Positions 24,701 through 34,495 of a stretch of DNA of 64,000 bases are shown here, piece after piece. The DNA lies in assembly GCF_963675165.1 (NCBI RefSeq), contig NC_087380.1:5154071-5218070 (forward strand), written 5' to 3'. How positions within the stretch are numbered: the stretch's first letter is position 1; each line of letters begins with the position of its first letter. The notes under the pieces were generated by a model, which was not told the origin of the DNA, did no database searches, and was given only the letters and a program-made list of their open reading frames with translations. This DNA is from Halichondria panicea (taxonomy: Eukaryota > Porifera > Demospongiae > Suberitida > Halichondriidae). A program made the translations under genes and the position numbers.

Positions 24701-25465
24701 CAGAGATACAAAAGAAAGGGGATTGGAAACGACCGCCCACGCCCTATGTAAAAGGACTGACATCCGGTGAAGCACTCCGTGTAATTATTGCGCTCGCAAA
24801 TAATTACATGGAGGACTGCGCTACGGTTTTGTATCCCTGGTTTCTAGCTCTCCTATCCACTAGAGATCACTCAGGGCCTGGGAGATACTTGAGAGAAGTA
24901 AGCTTATACCACTGACAAGCTCTAAGTCCGTTGTCTTTACTCTGTTTCCAATTTTTTTGAGTTTAGCTTGAATTACTCTATGTCAACTTTTCTCTGTCCC
25001 TCCTATGAAGTCAAAACAGCAAAGGACATTGCTTGACTTGGTTATTATGTATCTAAGTGCTACATAGAATGGCTTCATGCTATAAATAAGCTGTACTGTT
25101 CATAAACGTTTGCAGTATAGTCCTTCAAACTGCTTTAGTATACTTTTAGACACACCACGGGCCTGTCCCTCCTACGACTTCATAGTAAAGGCTATTTCTT
25201 CTTGCATAGCATTTATTTGTCTAGTAATAGTGGCTGCGTGGCTTAGTCGACTTTTTAGAGCTAAATTCTCTTTACTTTTTAGAAAAATCAATATTAAAAA
25301 TGATCAATTTCACTGTTTCTATGTACAGCACATTGTAGAGCAGTCAAGACAGGTAATGAGCATGCTGACTATAAATATAATCCTTTGTAGTTTTAGCCAC
25401 GCCCTATAACGTGGAATGCTTCACGCAAAAATTTCGTTTCCAATCCCCTTTCTTTTGTATCTCTG
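24701..25465 (+). mobile_element. 766-bp TIR element, 7-bp duplication, copy B
   Basis: Opposite orientation to copy A and nearly identical to it. Flanked by the perfect duplication ATATTTC (24694-24700, 25466-25472). In unit coordinates this target is only about 17 bp from the target of copy A. Confidence 0.93.
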
Positions 25466-26062
25466 ATATTTCACTGAGTTTTGTCTGACTGACTAAGTAA
25501 GTTAGTAAGTAAGTAACATTCTTGGAAAGCATTTCCTCCTTGTACAGACATGTTCAGAAGATTCTAGATGCAGCCTCTAGTCGACTAGAATCCGGACCAT
25601 GGGCGTTTTTCTCAGAATTGCGTCCGCTTCCAAGAGGCAGATGACCTCTCAGGCTCCACTTCTCTTACCTACGCAATTCCGCCATCTTTAATTGACTGCC
25701 ACAGCAACGCACATGGCAACTTAGGAGATGGGCGTGGCTGGTTAACCGGCTGTGACATCGATCGGTACATGTATACACAAACAGTCCCTAGTCCTTTTCT
25801 CCAACTTCTCTCCATTCTCAACTCAGGTATGCTACTGGCTAGATCTACCATAGGCCTCCATGCTTTTGCACTTTGAAGTATACACTCTAGTATTTAACAT
25901 GCATAGATAAATGAACACTGTAATAAGAATTATTGGTTCAGTCTGCATGGCCTGTCTTCTCTTCTCTTCTTGAACTTCTCTTGCTTCTTGACATTCCTCT
26001 TAGGCATTTCACATTTCATTATTGAAGAGTATAAAAATACTGCTGTACTGAAAAAGAAAGGG

Positions 26063-26563
26063 AATCAAACTAAAAAAACATTTGCAATGTGAACGTTGCT
26101 AGGATTGCCAGGAAAAGAAAAGCGCGAAAAAGCGAAGAAACAAGAAATTCGGCGAGTGCATAACTCCAATCCGTTACAACGCCATGAACATGTACAGTCG
26201 AGTGGCCTACTGTTGATAATGATTTTAGAATCAAAATACAAGTTGGGTAAAAATGAACCCCGAATAACTAAATTCACAATCATCCACCCACACATCCAAC
26301 ACTTGCATGTTTGCTCAACACTGTAAGGGAAAACATCACAAACATTATATAGCTTGCAAAAAATTCACTATAATTATATGATAAAAATTTACTGAAGGAT
26401 TGGCCAGGAAAAGCACAAAACGAAAAAAAAAATGAAACAGTACATGTGAATGAAGTTGTAACGGATTGGAGTTATGCACTCGCCGAATTTCTTGTTTCTT
26501 CGCGCTTTTCTTTTCCTGGCAATCCTAGCAACGTTCACATTGCAAATGTTTTTTTAGTTTGAT
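26063..26563. mobile_element. Long-TIR MITE, copy 4
   Basis: Fourth copy, ending the tandem array. Its right end is cut slightly short (gatgtacag instead of gattgtaca). Confidence 0.88.
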
Positions 26564-27190
26564 GTACAGTATAGTTGAGAGTCCTCTGTGCTCAGTGCTC
26601 AAATCAGGATGGATCTACACATGCAAGAAGGAGAGAAGCTATAGCAACTACTCAGAGTCACTAGAAAGATCTAGACTGAGCTTAAACCAGGCATGTTTTG
26701 TTTCAAGGTTCTCAACAATGGCATGGATTCAGTTCTCAGAGAAAAAGATGCAAATCAAATCTTATTTGCAGTACTGCCACTTGAATATGGAATGCTGGTT
26801 TCAGGTATAGATTTAGTACTATTAGGAGACATCCTTGAAGCTAATTATCTACAACTCAGCTCTTGCTTCTGTACAACTACCCATGGAACTTCTCTCTCTT
26901 TGTGATCTTCTGGGATAGTCTTAGGGCATAAATAAGCCATTATTGTCAGTTGCATTTAGCTAGAAACTGTAGCAAGTTGGGCAACAAGAGGCTGCTTTGC
27001 ATAACTATCTTTCCTTCTTTTTGCCTCCAGTTGACCGCAGCGGTTAACACGCCGAGAAATCTTCGGCGTGTCGACACAACTTGTACATAGGAAGTTCACC
27101 AGACCCATGTTATCGACCTAGCGTTCAAATAGAAAACATCCGGGGCTGGCTGTGCGAGACTACCTGAAACCATATCGATGCTGAACCAAG
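26564..27190. other. No gene recognised; two overlapping short ORFs
   Basis: Two overlapping plus-strand frames (26559-26810, 26693-26905) share no motif I recognise. A gtatag after ctggtttcag at 26803 could be a donor site. A small hairpin cacgccga/tcggcgtg is at 27049-27070. Confidence 0.3.
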
Positions 27191-27194
27191 AAAA

Positions 27195-27610
27195 GGTTCT
27201 CTGAATGCCAGACTCTCTCCCCCGGGAGGAGTCTGGCAAACAGAGTCACTTTTCTTGGTTTTCAGACAGTCAAAAGTGGGCGTAGCGGAAATGGGCGTGG
27301 TGACGATGCTAAAACTGGCTGGCTATTATCTCTTATCTCTACTCCTATACAGATTTAGTGAGATTTGAAAGATTCTCTGTACTTGAAATAACATTTTTAG
27401 TTGATGTATACAGGAATTTAAGATAGCCATTGCCTACTGGCATAGTTTTAAAAATGACAAAGGTCAAGTACTATCAACCTCCTCTGTGAAGTGGAATCAT
27501 GTGACAGTTTAATTGCATTCTTGCGAATCTGATTGGAGATGTCAAATTTTGACATATGAACCAAGAAAAAGTGACTCTAAATGCCAGATCCTCTCCCTGG
27601 CACATGTCAG
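27195..27610. repeat. Inverted repeat with inner hairpin
   Basis: The stretch 27228-27280 is the complement of 27545-27600 (ccaagaaaaagtgactct arms, with matching tgccaga). In addition 27190-27275 folds on itself through aaccaagaaaag/cttttcttggtt and ccagactc/gagtctgg. Probably a fold-back transposon; no target duplication was identified. Confidence 0.55.
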
Positions 27611-27699
27611 ATCACGTGCAAGGGAGTGGTCTGGGGCCAGACACTACGAAGCTCCTAGATCCTCATGCCTTGCCTAGCCTCAAGACATCAAATCTCACA

Positions 27700-27905
27700 A
27701 GAAAGAGAAAGGTTGCAATCCACCTGTAGGAAGAAAGAGATTTATTACATTGTTCTTGTTATTTTCCAATTGTTCGAAGTTATTGTCAAAAACAGACAGA
27801 AAAACTTGAATATTAATTAAATAGAGTGCAGTTCTTGAATAATAGGGAAGGAAAGTGAGAATGAATAATAGGTAAAATTGATTGAATAATTAGCTCAGGC
27901 CTAAC
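27700..27905 (-). repeat. Dispersed repeat, inverted copy at 36875-37092
   Basis: The aaggttgcaatccacctgta block, the acagacaga block, the gggaaggaaagtgagaat block and ttagctcaggcct match 36875-37092 in reverse complement. Ends and class unknown. Confidence 0.7.
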
Positions 27906-28229
27906 TATCACCCATGCAATAGACTCACGAGCCGTCACTTTTGCACGAGTGTATAGAGACTTGTGTTCCATAGTCAGCATATCACTTTATAAGTGCATGC
28001 ATGGTTGTGGTTTTAGAGACGTCATGCAGCATACATACTGAACGTGATGTTAGACTACCACAACTTGGTTAAAGTACGCGAGCTCCGTCCAACTACACTA
28101 AACTAGACCCACTGAAGTGCAAACCCTCGGCGTCAATTTGAGGTCTACCGCCTTTGTTAAAGCTGTGTGTACATCTGGGCCAACGTGCATGCAGGTTAGA
28201 GTTTTGCTCGCTTTCCTTCGACCACGAAG

Positions 28230-28335
28230 CTTTAACATCAAAATCTGCCAAATTTAAAACTACTACCTTGGTGTGTTGAGGCTATGTTATAAATTACAGT
28301 ACGTGCCATCGCATCCAGGTGAGTATATATATAGA
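28230..28335 (-). repeat. Degenerate copy of the 38.3-kb array module
   Basis: gaagctttaacatcaaaatc and gtgttgaggc match the complement of the module repeated at 38408-41000. Isolated and diverged. Confidence 0.45.
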
Positions 28336-28357
28336 CTCACAGACAGACAGACTATAA

Positions 28358-28626
28358 GGTCACTCCGAGTGACACTCTGGTTTCTGGTCCTGAAGTTTTT
28401 CTAATTGCATGCGGGCGAGCGGCTTTTCTCATTATGTCATTATCAATTTCACCTTATGAATCTCATTATTTTGCAAATGAATATCATTATCACACTATTT
28501 TGTACCACATGGACCATTCTGCGCATGCATAGTAGAAATAGAAATCCAATATAATGAGATAGAAATCCAAGAATAAAATCTAATGCGGGCGGTGGACCAG
28601 AAACCAGAGTATCACTTGGAGTGGCC
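28358..28626. mobile_element. Harbinger-like MITE with TAA duplication
   Basis: Inverted ends GGTCACTCCGAGTGACACTC and complement of about 33 bp, flanked by TAA (28355-28357, 28627-28629). A second copy at 39097-39643 has TTA flanks. A 3-bp TWA duplication is typical of PIF/Harbinger. Confidence 0.85.
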
Positions 28627-28639
28627 TAATATACTATCC

Positions 28640-29231
28640 CGTGGCGCACCTCGGGTTAATAATCCTCCTAGTGCTACGCCAGTACGTATACTATAGCTAA
28701 ACTATATATGGGTGCATGCACGGTAAGCATCACATGCATGCATTCAAACATAATAATATCAATATCTTGTGGTAACCGCATGCGGTCTAGTCACTTGAGT
28801 GGTTGTACACATTCTTCACATGCAGAGTTCGATTATAAAGTCCTATACTTTTGCTGTGTAAGTATGATGGCTCGTGGTAGACACCAGGCTGTATTTATTT
28901 CCCTTTAGAGATAAATCGGCCTGGGATTGAGGTGAAGTACACTGCAGCAGCCAATGAGACCTATAAACTCTTGCAGATACGCCTCTTTTCTGTGCATGCA
29001 TGCAACCCGAGATCCTGACAGAATAGTTCATAATAATTATAATTCTTTCATAATGATACCATGTAATTCAAGTTGTTCATTGTCATTCAAATACATACCA
29101 ACATTTATTTTGTAAACATTATACTAATGAATGACCTCTTCTAAAATATGTACTGCTTACAAGATCTATTACTGTAATAATTTTATACAAAGCAAACTAA
29201 TTATGTTTATACTGTCCTTATAATCGATTAT
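28640..29231. other. No gene recognised
   Basis: Contains a cacctcgggttaa motif (28648) also seen near 47.48 and 55.56 kb, and catgca runs. It lies just downstream of the SH2 gene's stop codon. Confidence 0.4.
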
Positions 29232-29750
29232 CTATATTATTGTGCATGATGATGATTGCTCTTCTGCTTCTCTGGCTTTTCTTTCTCTGGCTTTAATTTC
29301 TCTTTCTCTGGCTTTAATTTCTCTTTCTCTTTCTCTGGCTTTAATTTCTCTTTCTCTGGCTTTAATTTCCTTGTTTTTTTTTTTGTAGTTGTCCTGAGTG
29401 ATGCATTCCCCAATATTTGGGAAAGCTGGGTCAATCCTGTTCGTTTTGTAATACTCAAGCATTTTCTCTAAACTATCGAATGGGTTGCCTTCTTCAATTT
29501 TGACTTTCTCACTAGAAAGCTCTATCTTGTAATGCCTAAACTTTTTGGTTTCTAAGTCTTTATCGTTCCAGCACACAGACAGTACGTAACATTTCCAAAA
29601 ACCACTGTGGCGTGTGAGATAGCAGAGATCGCCAAAAACCATGAGCCTTTTTATTGCCTCGTCCCCACTGATTTCGTTGTGATAACTTTTGTTTTCAGTG
29701 ATCGTTTTTTCGGGCCCCACGGCTACAGCCAGTTGTTGAGAGAACTGCAT
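29232..29750 (-). CDS. SH2 domain, ER/K helix and CaaX-like C-terminus
   Basis: Reads as 172 residues. Residues about 22-118 form an SH2 domain: SYHNEISGDEAIKRL (first helix), LCYLTRHS with the FLVR-type arginine, CYVLSVCW, FRHYKIE with the betaD histidine, FDSLEKMLEYY and IGECIT. Residues about 122-162 are repeats of KARERE/EIKARE, predicting a long charged single helix. The last four residues are CTII, which fits a CaaX prenylation box. Likely role: a phosphotyrosine-binding adaptor tethered to a membrane; this is inference from the parts. No kinase domain is visible here. The ATG at 29750 lies inside a tgcatgcag acceptor-like site, so this may be the last exon of a longer gene that begins upstream, with coding starting at 29744. 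The frame is intact, unlike nearly every other coding region in the window. Confidence 0.78.
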   Translation of the reverse strand: MQFSQQLAVAVGPEKTITENKSYHNEISGDEAIKRLMVFGDLCYLTRHSGFWKCYVLSVCWNDKDLETKKFRHYKIELSSEKVKIEEGNPFDSLEKMLEYYKTNRIDPAFPNIGECITQDNYKKKNKEIKAREREIKAREREREIKAREREIKARERKAREAEEQSSSCTII

Positions 29751-29828
29751 GCAAGATTGAAAAAATTATGAACCTATACGTGGTACCAAAATCGACATTT
29801 GTTACAGCTGGACACCTGCTGTATATAT

Positions 29829-29992
29829 AGCAGGTATATATTTCGAGGGTATAAACTTTCGCGGAATAGCAGCCTTTCTGCAGCATGCATGATGCGATAT
29901 TAAATTCGTGGGTATAAATGTTCGCAGTACGTGCTTGATCAGCAAAAACCGGGAACATTTTATGCCCTCGAAATATACGCGGTATATAAGTG
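29829..29992. mobile_element. Short relative of the CCGTATAGC MITE family
   Basis: Carries tatatttcgagggtataaac and its inverted partner ccctcgaaatatacgcggta, but with weaker ends and only about 160 bp. Lies directly upstream of the SH2 exon. Confidence 0.65.
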
Positions 29993-30589
29993 CTAAAAAA
30001 GCGAAACAAGAAAGCGGGACATAATTATAGGCCAATTTACAGATCACGATATTCATGACATACAATCTTACAAGTATTATTTTTCTGAACCGTGTTTACA
30101 TCTGATTGCATGATTGCATGAATGTAATCATCTAAGCTGTTCATGACGTTGTGACGGATTAAGGTTACGGTATAGTGATTGCTCATAAATATTCATGGAT
30201 TGCTTTTTGGATGAAAGAAGTCTACAGTATATATTTGTATGAATTATCAATCCGACATGATTCAAGATGATATCAAAACCGCTAGTGTAACTCTATTTTA
30301 GTCGTCATTTTATGTGAGCAATAAGTACATGGAGCTCAGGTGTGTAGATGTAGACAAATACCTTCCAGAGGGAGACACAAAGAGATACAGCTTGTAAAAC
30401 TTCATACGGAAGAGCTAAAGCTAGAACTAGACGGAAGTACCTACAAACTCGCTCGATTTCTCTACAAACCGACATCTATATAACTACAGTTGGACATGCG
30501 TCATTAGTAGACGTCTATATAGCTACAACTACAGAGGAAGTTGGACACGCGTCATTAGTAGCCGTCAATCACATGAATACGCTTAAAGT
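29993..30589. other. No gene recognised; one short direct repeat
   Basis: gttggacatgcgtcattagt (30491) recurs with one change at 30541, followed in both cases by a near-identical gtc. No exon found. Confidence 0.4.
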
Positions 30590-31260
30590 TTATCCTTTTT
30601 GATCCAGCTGAGTCAGCATTTTATCCATTCTGACTCGTTTATCTCTCTTGTATTATATCTCCTGTTGGTTTATGAGTCGTAGTAGTTTAACACTATGATT
30701 GCTATACTTGCTATGTAAAGACAGAAGTTAAAAAACAAAGGCAAGTGCAGCAAAAACTCGAAGTTTCTAAATTTCTGGCTCATTGCTTCTAGTATGACTA
30801 TATGCTACCAAGGGTGTATGTATACAGAGAAGAGGGCATGCAACTCGCCCTATTCTCAAAATCATCTGACTTCGTATTGAGCTATTTTCACCTTAACAAT
30901 GCTCCCAGCACTTGGTTGTCCTGGACCTGGCTGGACTAGGACTAGTCATGACACTTCTCTAAAATAATACTGCACTGTTAATGTTAGCTAGCTAGCTAGC
31001 AAAGGCAGCTCTGATGTACACGCCCATAATTATAACTCCGTAAATAACACCGCCCACTTGTTCACGTCCGTATACTGGATTCTATTTTTAGCCTCTGATA
31101 CAAAGTCGGATGAGTACGTACGGTACATAGTGAGTTGCATGCCCTCTTCTCTGTATACGCCCTTGATGCTACTCAGTTTCTAGCTTTCACTAGGTATTTT
31201 TTAGCATAATTTACTACTAGTATGGAGCACTAAAATCGTTTGCTTTTCTTTTGGCTTGGT
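30590..31260 (+). repeat. Degenerate inverted copy of 62.98-63.24 kb
   Basis: ctgagtcagcattttatcc, tatctctcttgtattatatc and tttctggctcattgcttcta match the complement of the 3' part of the gene at 63172-63570 and its downstream flank. The match continues after the inserted element (aaaatcgtttgct). No ORF survives here. Confidence 0.7.
30809..31165. mobile_element. 357-bp CAAGGG-ended element, 7-bp duplication
   Basis: Ends CAAGGG..CCCTTG inside longer inverted arms (tacagagaagagggcatgca). Flanked by ATGCTAC (30802-30808, 31166-31172). A larger copy is at 61225-62381 with its own 7-bp duplication. Confidence 0.9.
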
Positions 31261-31271
31261 TGGATATAATA

Positions 31272-32733
31272 CAGTCTGCCCTAAGACCCCAAATGTTGTA
31301 AGACAGGAAGTGCTACAAGTTGCCTCATGAATATATTAATGAGAAACGTTTTTCTTTGTTTTTGATATAAGTAAAGGTTTTTAGAGCTATCTAAGTTGAA
31401 ATATGTAATAAGAAGACAGTTTAACATACGATAAACACTTTAAAATATGAATTTGGGTCAAACTGGCATTAAGTTGTGTAAAATGATTGCGGAAAGTTCG
31501 AGTTTTTGAGCAAGCTGTTCACCATCAACGTAGCAAGCTAAAAATTGGTTGATCAAATAAAAAGGATCTAAATAACAACATATTCAAGGTAAATGCCATA
31601 CAAATGAATGGTGTTTGCAAAGCAGTTACACAAACTTTGACATAAATACACAACTTGGCAATAGCATAAAACACTTCCCTTCTAGCTTGCTGCAAAGCAT
31701 GCGCATGCATCAGATGTACTAGTTGATACTTTAGGCAGTCACTGGTTCCTTTCACATCTGGAGATATGCAGCCATAAGTTACACCAACCACAGAGACTAT
31801 TCAGAATGAGCTATCTTTGAATTTTTGCGCAAGCTGTTCATACTATCTCAATCCAGTCCAAACTTGCTGAGTCAATACATTCCATATTGAACTAATTTGT
31901 CTCCTAGTAACAAGTTCTAGTTCAGTAAATGGTCTGTGTTATGAGCTTTGGAAAGTCAGAAAAAATCACCCTTCACTACAATCTGGCAGAGTTGAAGGGT
32001 GTCATCATTATGAATCTCATTATAATTATAATTATGAATTTCATTAAAACAATGTTTTTGTGATGTCATCATTAAAATACTTGTGGTATGTATTTCCTGT
32101 CTTGTCTTGCAAATACTGAAAAGTTGGGGGTCTTATAGCCTCCTTCACCGGCCTTTGAAAGAAGGCCTGCTATCGACTGCTTGCGCATGCGCCAAATTAT
32201 TGGATTTTTCCCCCCGTAAATATTCCTATAGTACTGGATACATCAGAGAAAATATCCTAAAAGTCATACACAGAGCTATATAGCTAGCTAGCTAGAGACA
32301 GAGCTGTGTAGGTTTGTTGTACTGCTATTTTCTTCTGATAGAATCAGTAGCAGTAGTATATATAGTAGACTTTCACCAAAGTTAGTGTTAAATGGGCGTG
32401 GCCTGTCCATATAGGCTCTTATCAGCCGTCACCCCTTTCAGACGATCGTCATCCACACTGTTGCAGGCTGTGAGTCTTTTGTTAACATAGCAGGCTAAGG
32501 GTAGCTATCAGAGAATGCTATCCGATGGGCTAGAAACCTTCAATCGAACTTTCTATCTACTTCCTTCAATCCACTTCCTTTCGTTGTGATGTCATAGTTT
32601 TACTGAGCATAAAAACGATGTTATCCAAAGCCCCCAGATACCGGGGGGGATATTAGCGCATGCGCAAGCAGTCGATACCAGGCTAGTGGGAAGTGCGGCC
32701 TGGAATCGAGGCTAGGGGTCTTAGGGCAGACTG
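31272..32733. mobile_element. TIR element with CAGTCTGCCCTAAGACC ends
   Basis: Inverted ends CAGTCTGCCCTAAGACCCC (31272-31290 and 32715-32733), flanked by ata on both sides. About 880 bp without the nested MULE-like element. No transposase recognised. The CAGTC ends with TA-like flanks resemble pogo/Tigger derivatives. Confidence 0.7.
32136..32714. mobile_element. MULE-like element 1, 9-bp duplication
   Basis: One end TAGCCTCCTTCACCGGCC, the other the complement of TAGCCTCGATTCCAGGCC. Flanked by the perfect duplication GGGGTCTTA (32127-32135, 32715-32723), inside the end of the element at 31272-32733. Closely related to 61620-62186. Both subterminal regions carry tgcttgcgcatgcgc. Confidence 0.92.
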
Positions 32734-32867
32734 ATAGCTACTGTTCTCGGCAATTTTCCGTATAATCGTTTCATTCTTACAAATAATAGAATTGATCTTC
32801 ATACACATATATACAGCAGACTTCTTTTGTCCTGCAAGGAGAGAAAAAGTTTGCACTGCATTCCTAC

Positions 32868-32972
32868 GTTTCGGTAAGCCACGCCTACGTTAAAATTTCG
32901 TGGAGGTAAGCTTGCCCACAAAAATAACGAATATTTTACCCCACGAAAATTACCCGCTATACGGGTATACAA
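32868..32972. mobile_element. Fragment related to the CCGTATAGC MITE family
   Basis: aaaatttcgtggaggtaagc and the end cacgaaaattacccgctata are visible; the left terminus is missing. Confidence 0.5.
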
Positions 32973-33027
32973 AAAACCAGCTCTGAGCGATTATCACTAA
33001 CTAAAGTCTTTTGCGTTGAGTTCGGCC

Positions 33028-33800
33028 AAGCCTCGGTCCCATCCCCTCTCACTAGAGGGCCTGGTAATCATTGTTGTTTGCGAGTGGGTGGATTCAATAG
33101 TAAATTTGTTAGTAAAACTCTTTGTAATTTATCAATTAACCTATTGTACTAAGGGGTCTATGGTCACTCAGGTGGTTGATTAAACTATTAGTGTCAAAAG
33201 AGAGAAATCGATATCACAACTCTAGGCTCATACAGGAGCACTGATCTTACTGAGATGGCATCAAACAAGCGTCTGGAAGCAAGTAGACTTGCCAGAGCCG
33301 GTCGGTACTGACAGAAAAACGTCCACCACTCCTCATGTGGTTGATTAAACTATTAGTGTCAAGAGAGAGAAATCGCTATCACAACTCTAGGCTCATACAG
33401 GAGCACTGATCTTACTGAGATGGCATCAAACAAGCGTCTGGAAGCAAATAGACTTGCCAGAGCCAGTCGGTACTGACAGAAAAACGTCCACCACTCTACC
33501 ACAGTACAAAAGAACACAAAACCTGACTTTTCAACACTGGAGAGAGCTTGAGCAAGAGCAGAAGAGAAGTAGAAGCCATCACAACAAAACTAGTCACTAG
33601 TCTAGGCCATAAATGTTGTGAGTATCTGTGTTATGGTATTAAAACTGCTATGATTTGTGCAATGACATCATTGTAAAATATACAGACTAATAATTTACTA
33701 GATATCTCGATCCCCAAGATTCTTGGGGCAATTGACGCATGCGCAGACAGTGTATACCAGGCCGTCTTTCTCAATTGAGAGCGGCCTAGAATCGAGGCTA
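33028..33800. mobile_element. MULE-like element 2, 9-bp duplication
   Basis: Ends AAGCCTCGGTCCC and complement of TAGCCTCGATTCTAGGCC; flanked by AGTTYGGCC (33019-33027, 33801-33809; one C/T difference). The internal region holds a direct repeat of about 165 bp. Confidence 0.9.
33170..33495 (+). repeat. Direct repeat, two copies of about 165 bp
   Basis: tggttgattaaactattagt begins each copy (33173, 33340) and ggtactgacagaaaaacgtc ends each. The copies are about 98% identical, so the duplication is recent. Confidence 0.9.
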
Positions 33801-33914
33801 AGTTTGGCCCCGAAAGTTATGTGGTCAATTATGGCTTCATTTATGCTTCTTGTGGTTGACAAAGTATGCCAGGGACTTATACTAACTTTTAGCTGGTTGA
33901 AGCTTATCCGCTCT

Positions 33915-34380
33915 TAGCCTCGTTCCCAGGCCGATCCGTCTCCAATTGAATGCTAGGTCGACTCTTAGCCTGGTATTGATTGTATCTTGGAATTCGCTCA
34001 AACGAGCGAATTCCTAGATTTCGATGGAGCAATAGCTTATGACCTGTCTTGCACGAAGCAAGAGGTCTCTTGAAGGAACAGGCCCAGGCCCTCAAGCTCC
34101 TGTCTGAGGGAAGGGATGTGTTTGTGTGGTTCCCAACAGGGTATGGCAAGTCTCTCTGGTACCATTTTTGATGGACTACAAGCTTGGTAGAACCAGCGCT
34201 CCCCTTGTCCATCGAAATCCAGAACTGAAGTCTCCATAGTCGAGTCACAGGTAGCTAGCTAGCTAAACACCTTGATGTGGTCGCTTAGGAATTCACTCGT
34301 TTGAGCGAATTCCAACCATGCCCAGATACAATCAATACCAGGCCTAGGAGTCGACCTAGCGTGGCCTGGGAACGAGGCTA
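33915..34380. mobile_element. MULE-like element 3 with a captured helicase piece
   Basis: Inverted arms of about 95 bp beginning TAGCCTCGTTCCCAGGCC; an inner palindrome gaattcgctc..gagcgaattc is present in each arm. Flanked by the perfect 9-bp duplication ATCCGCTCT (33906-33914, 34381-34389). About 270 bp between the arms encode part of a RecQ-like helicase. Confidence 0.92.
34070..34232 (+). pseudogene. RecQ-like helicase fragment inside a MULE-like element
   Basis: Reads EQAQALKLLSEGRDVFVW then FPTGYGKSLWYHF and a stop; a shifted frame continues MDYKLGRTSAPLVHR. GRDVFV-PTG-GKSL is the helicase motif I region of RecQ-like proteins, comparable to GKDVFVVQPTGSGKSLCY in the pseudogene at 2079-3709 but from a different paralogue. 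No other helicase motif is present. It looks like transduplicated host or transposon sequence. Confidence 0.75.
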
Positions 34381-34495
34381 ATCCGCTCTACAATATAGAT
34401 AGAAGCACTTTTTAACAAGGAATCCAATGGTATATGAAACTTTGTGAATTTCAGTAAGTCATTATGAAGGTCAACCTCAACACAAATAGACTTTA

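Larger units (their letters stand above)
19597..26563 (+). repeat. Four tandem units of 1.3-2.1 kb
   Basis: Units start at about 19597, 20916, 22387 and 24477, each with gtacataggattgacag. Every unit then has a ctgactaagtaagtaag microsatellite, an attctagatacagcctctag block, a ccataggcctcca block, and ends with a long-TIR MITE. Units 3 and 4 are longer because each holds a 766-bp element. Unit 2 is the most diverged and has about 150 bp of its own near 21690-21840. Short reading frames inside are not gene-like. Confidence 0.92.
33002..34495. mobile_element. TAAAGTC MITE carrying two nested MULE-like elements
   Basis: Same family as 5734-6001. Without the two inserts (33028-33800, 33915-34380) it is about 260 bp and aligns with that copy along its length (ttatgtggtcaattatggct, aaggaatccaatggtatatg). 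Confidence 0.88.

Noticed and set aside
20422-26563. Repeated 60-93 codon ORFs on both strands at the long-TIR MITE copies
   Set aside because: They come from the inverted arms themselves, occur in both orientations in each copy and differ in length between copies. No protein family is suggested.
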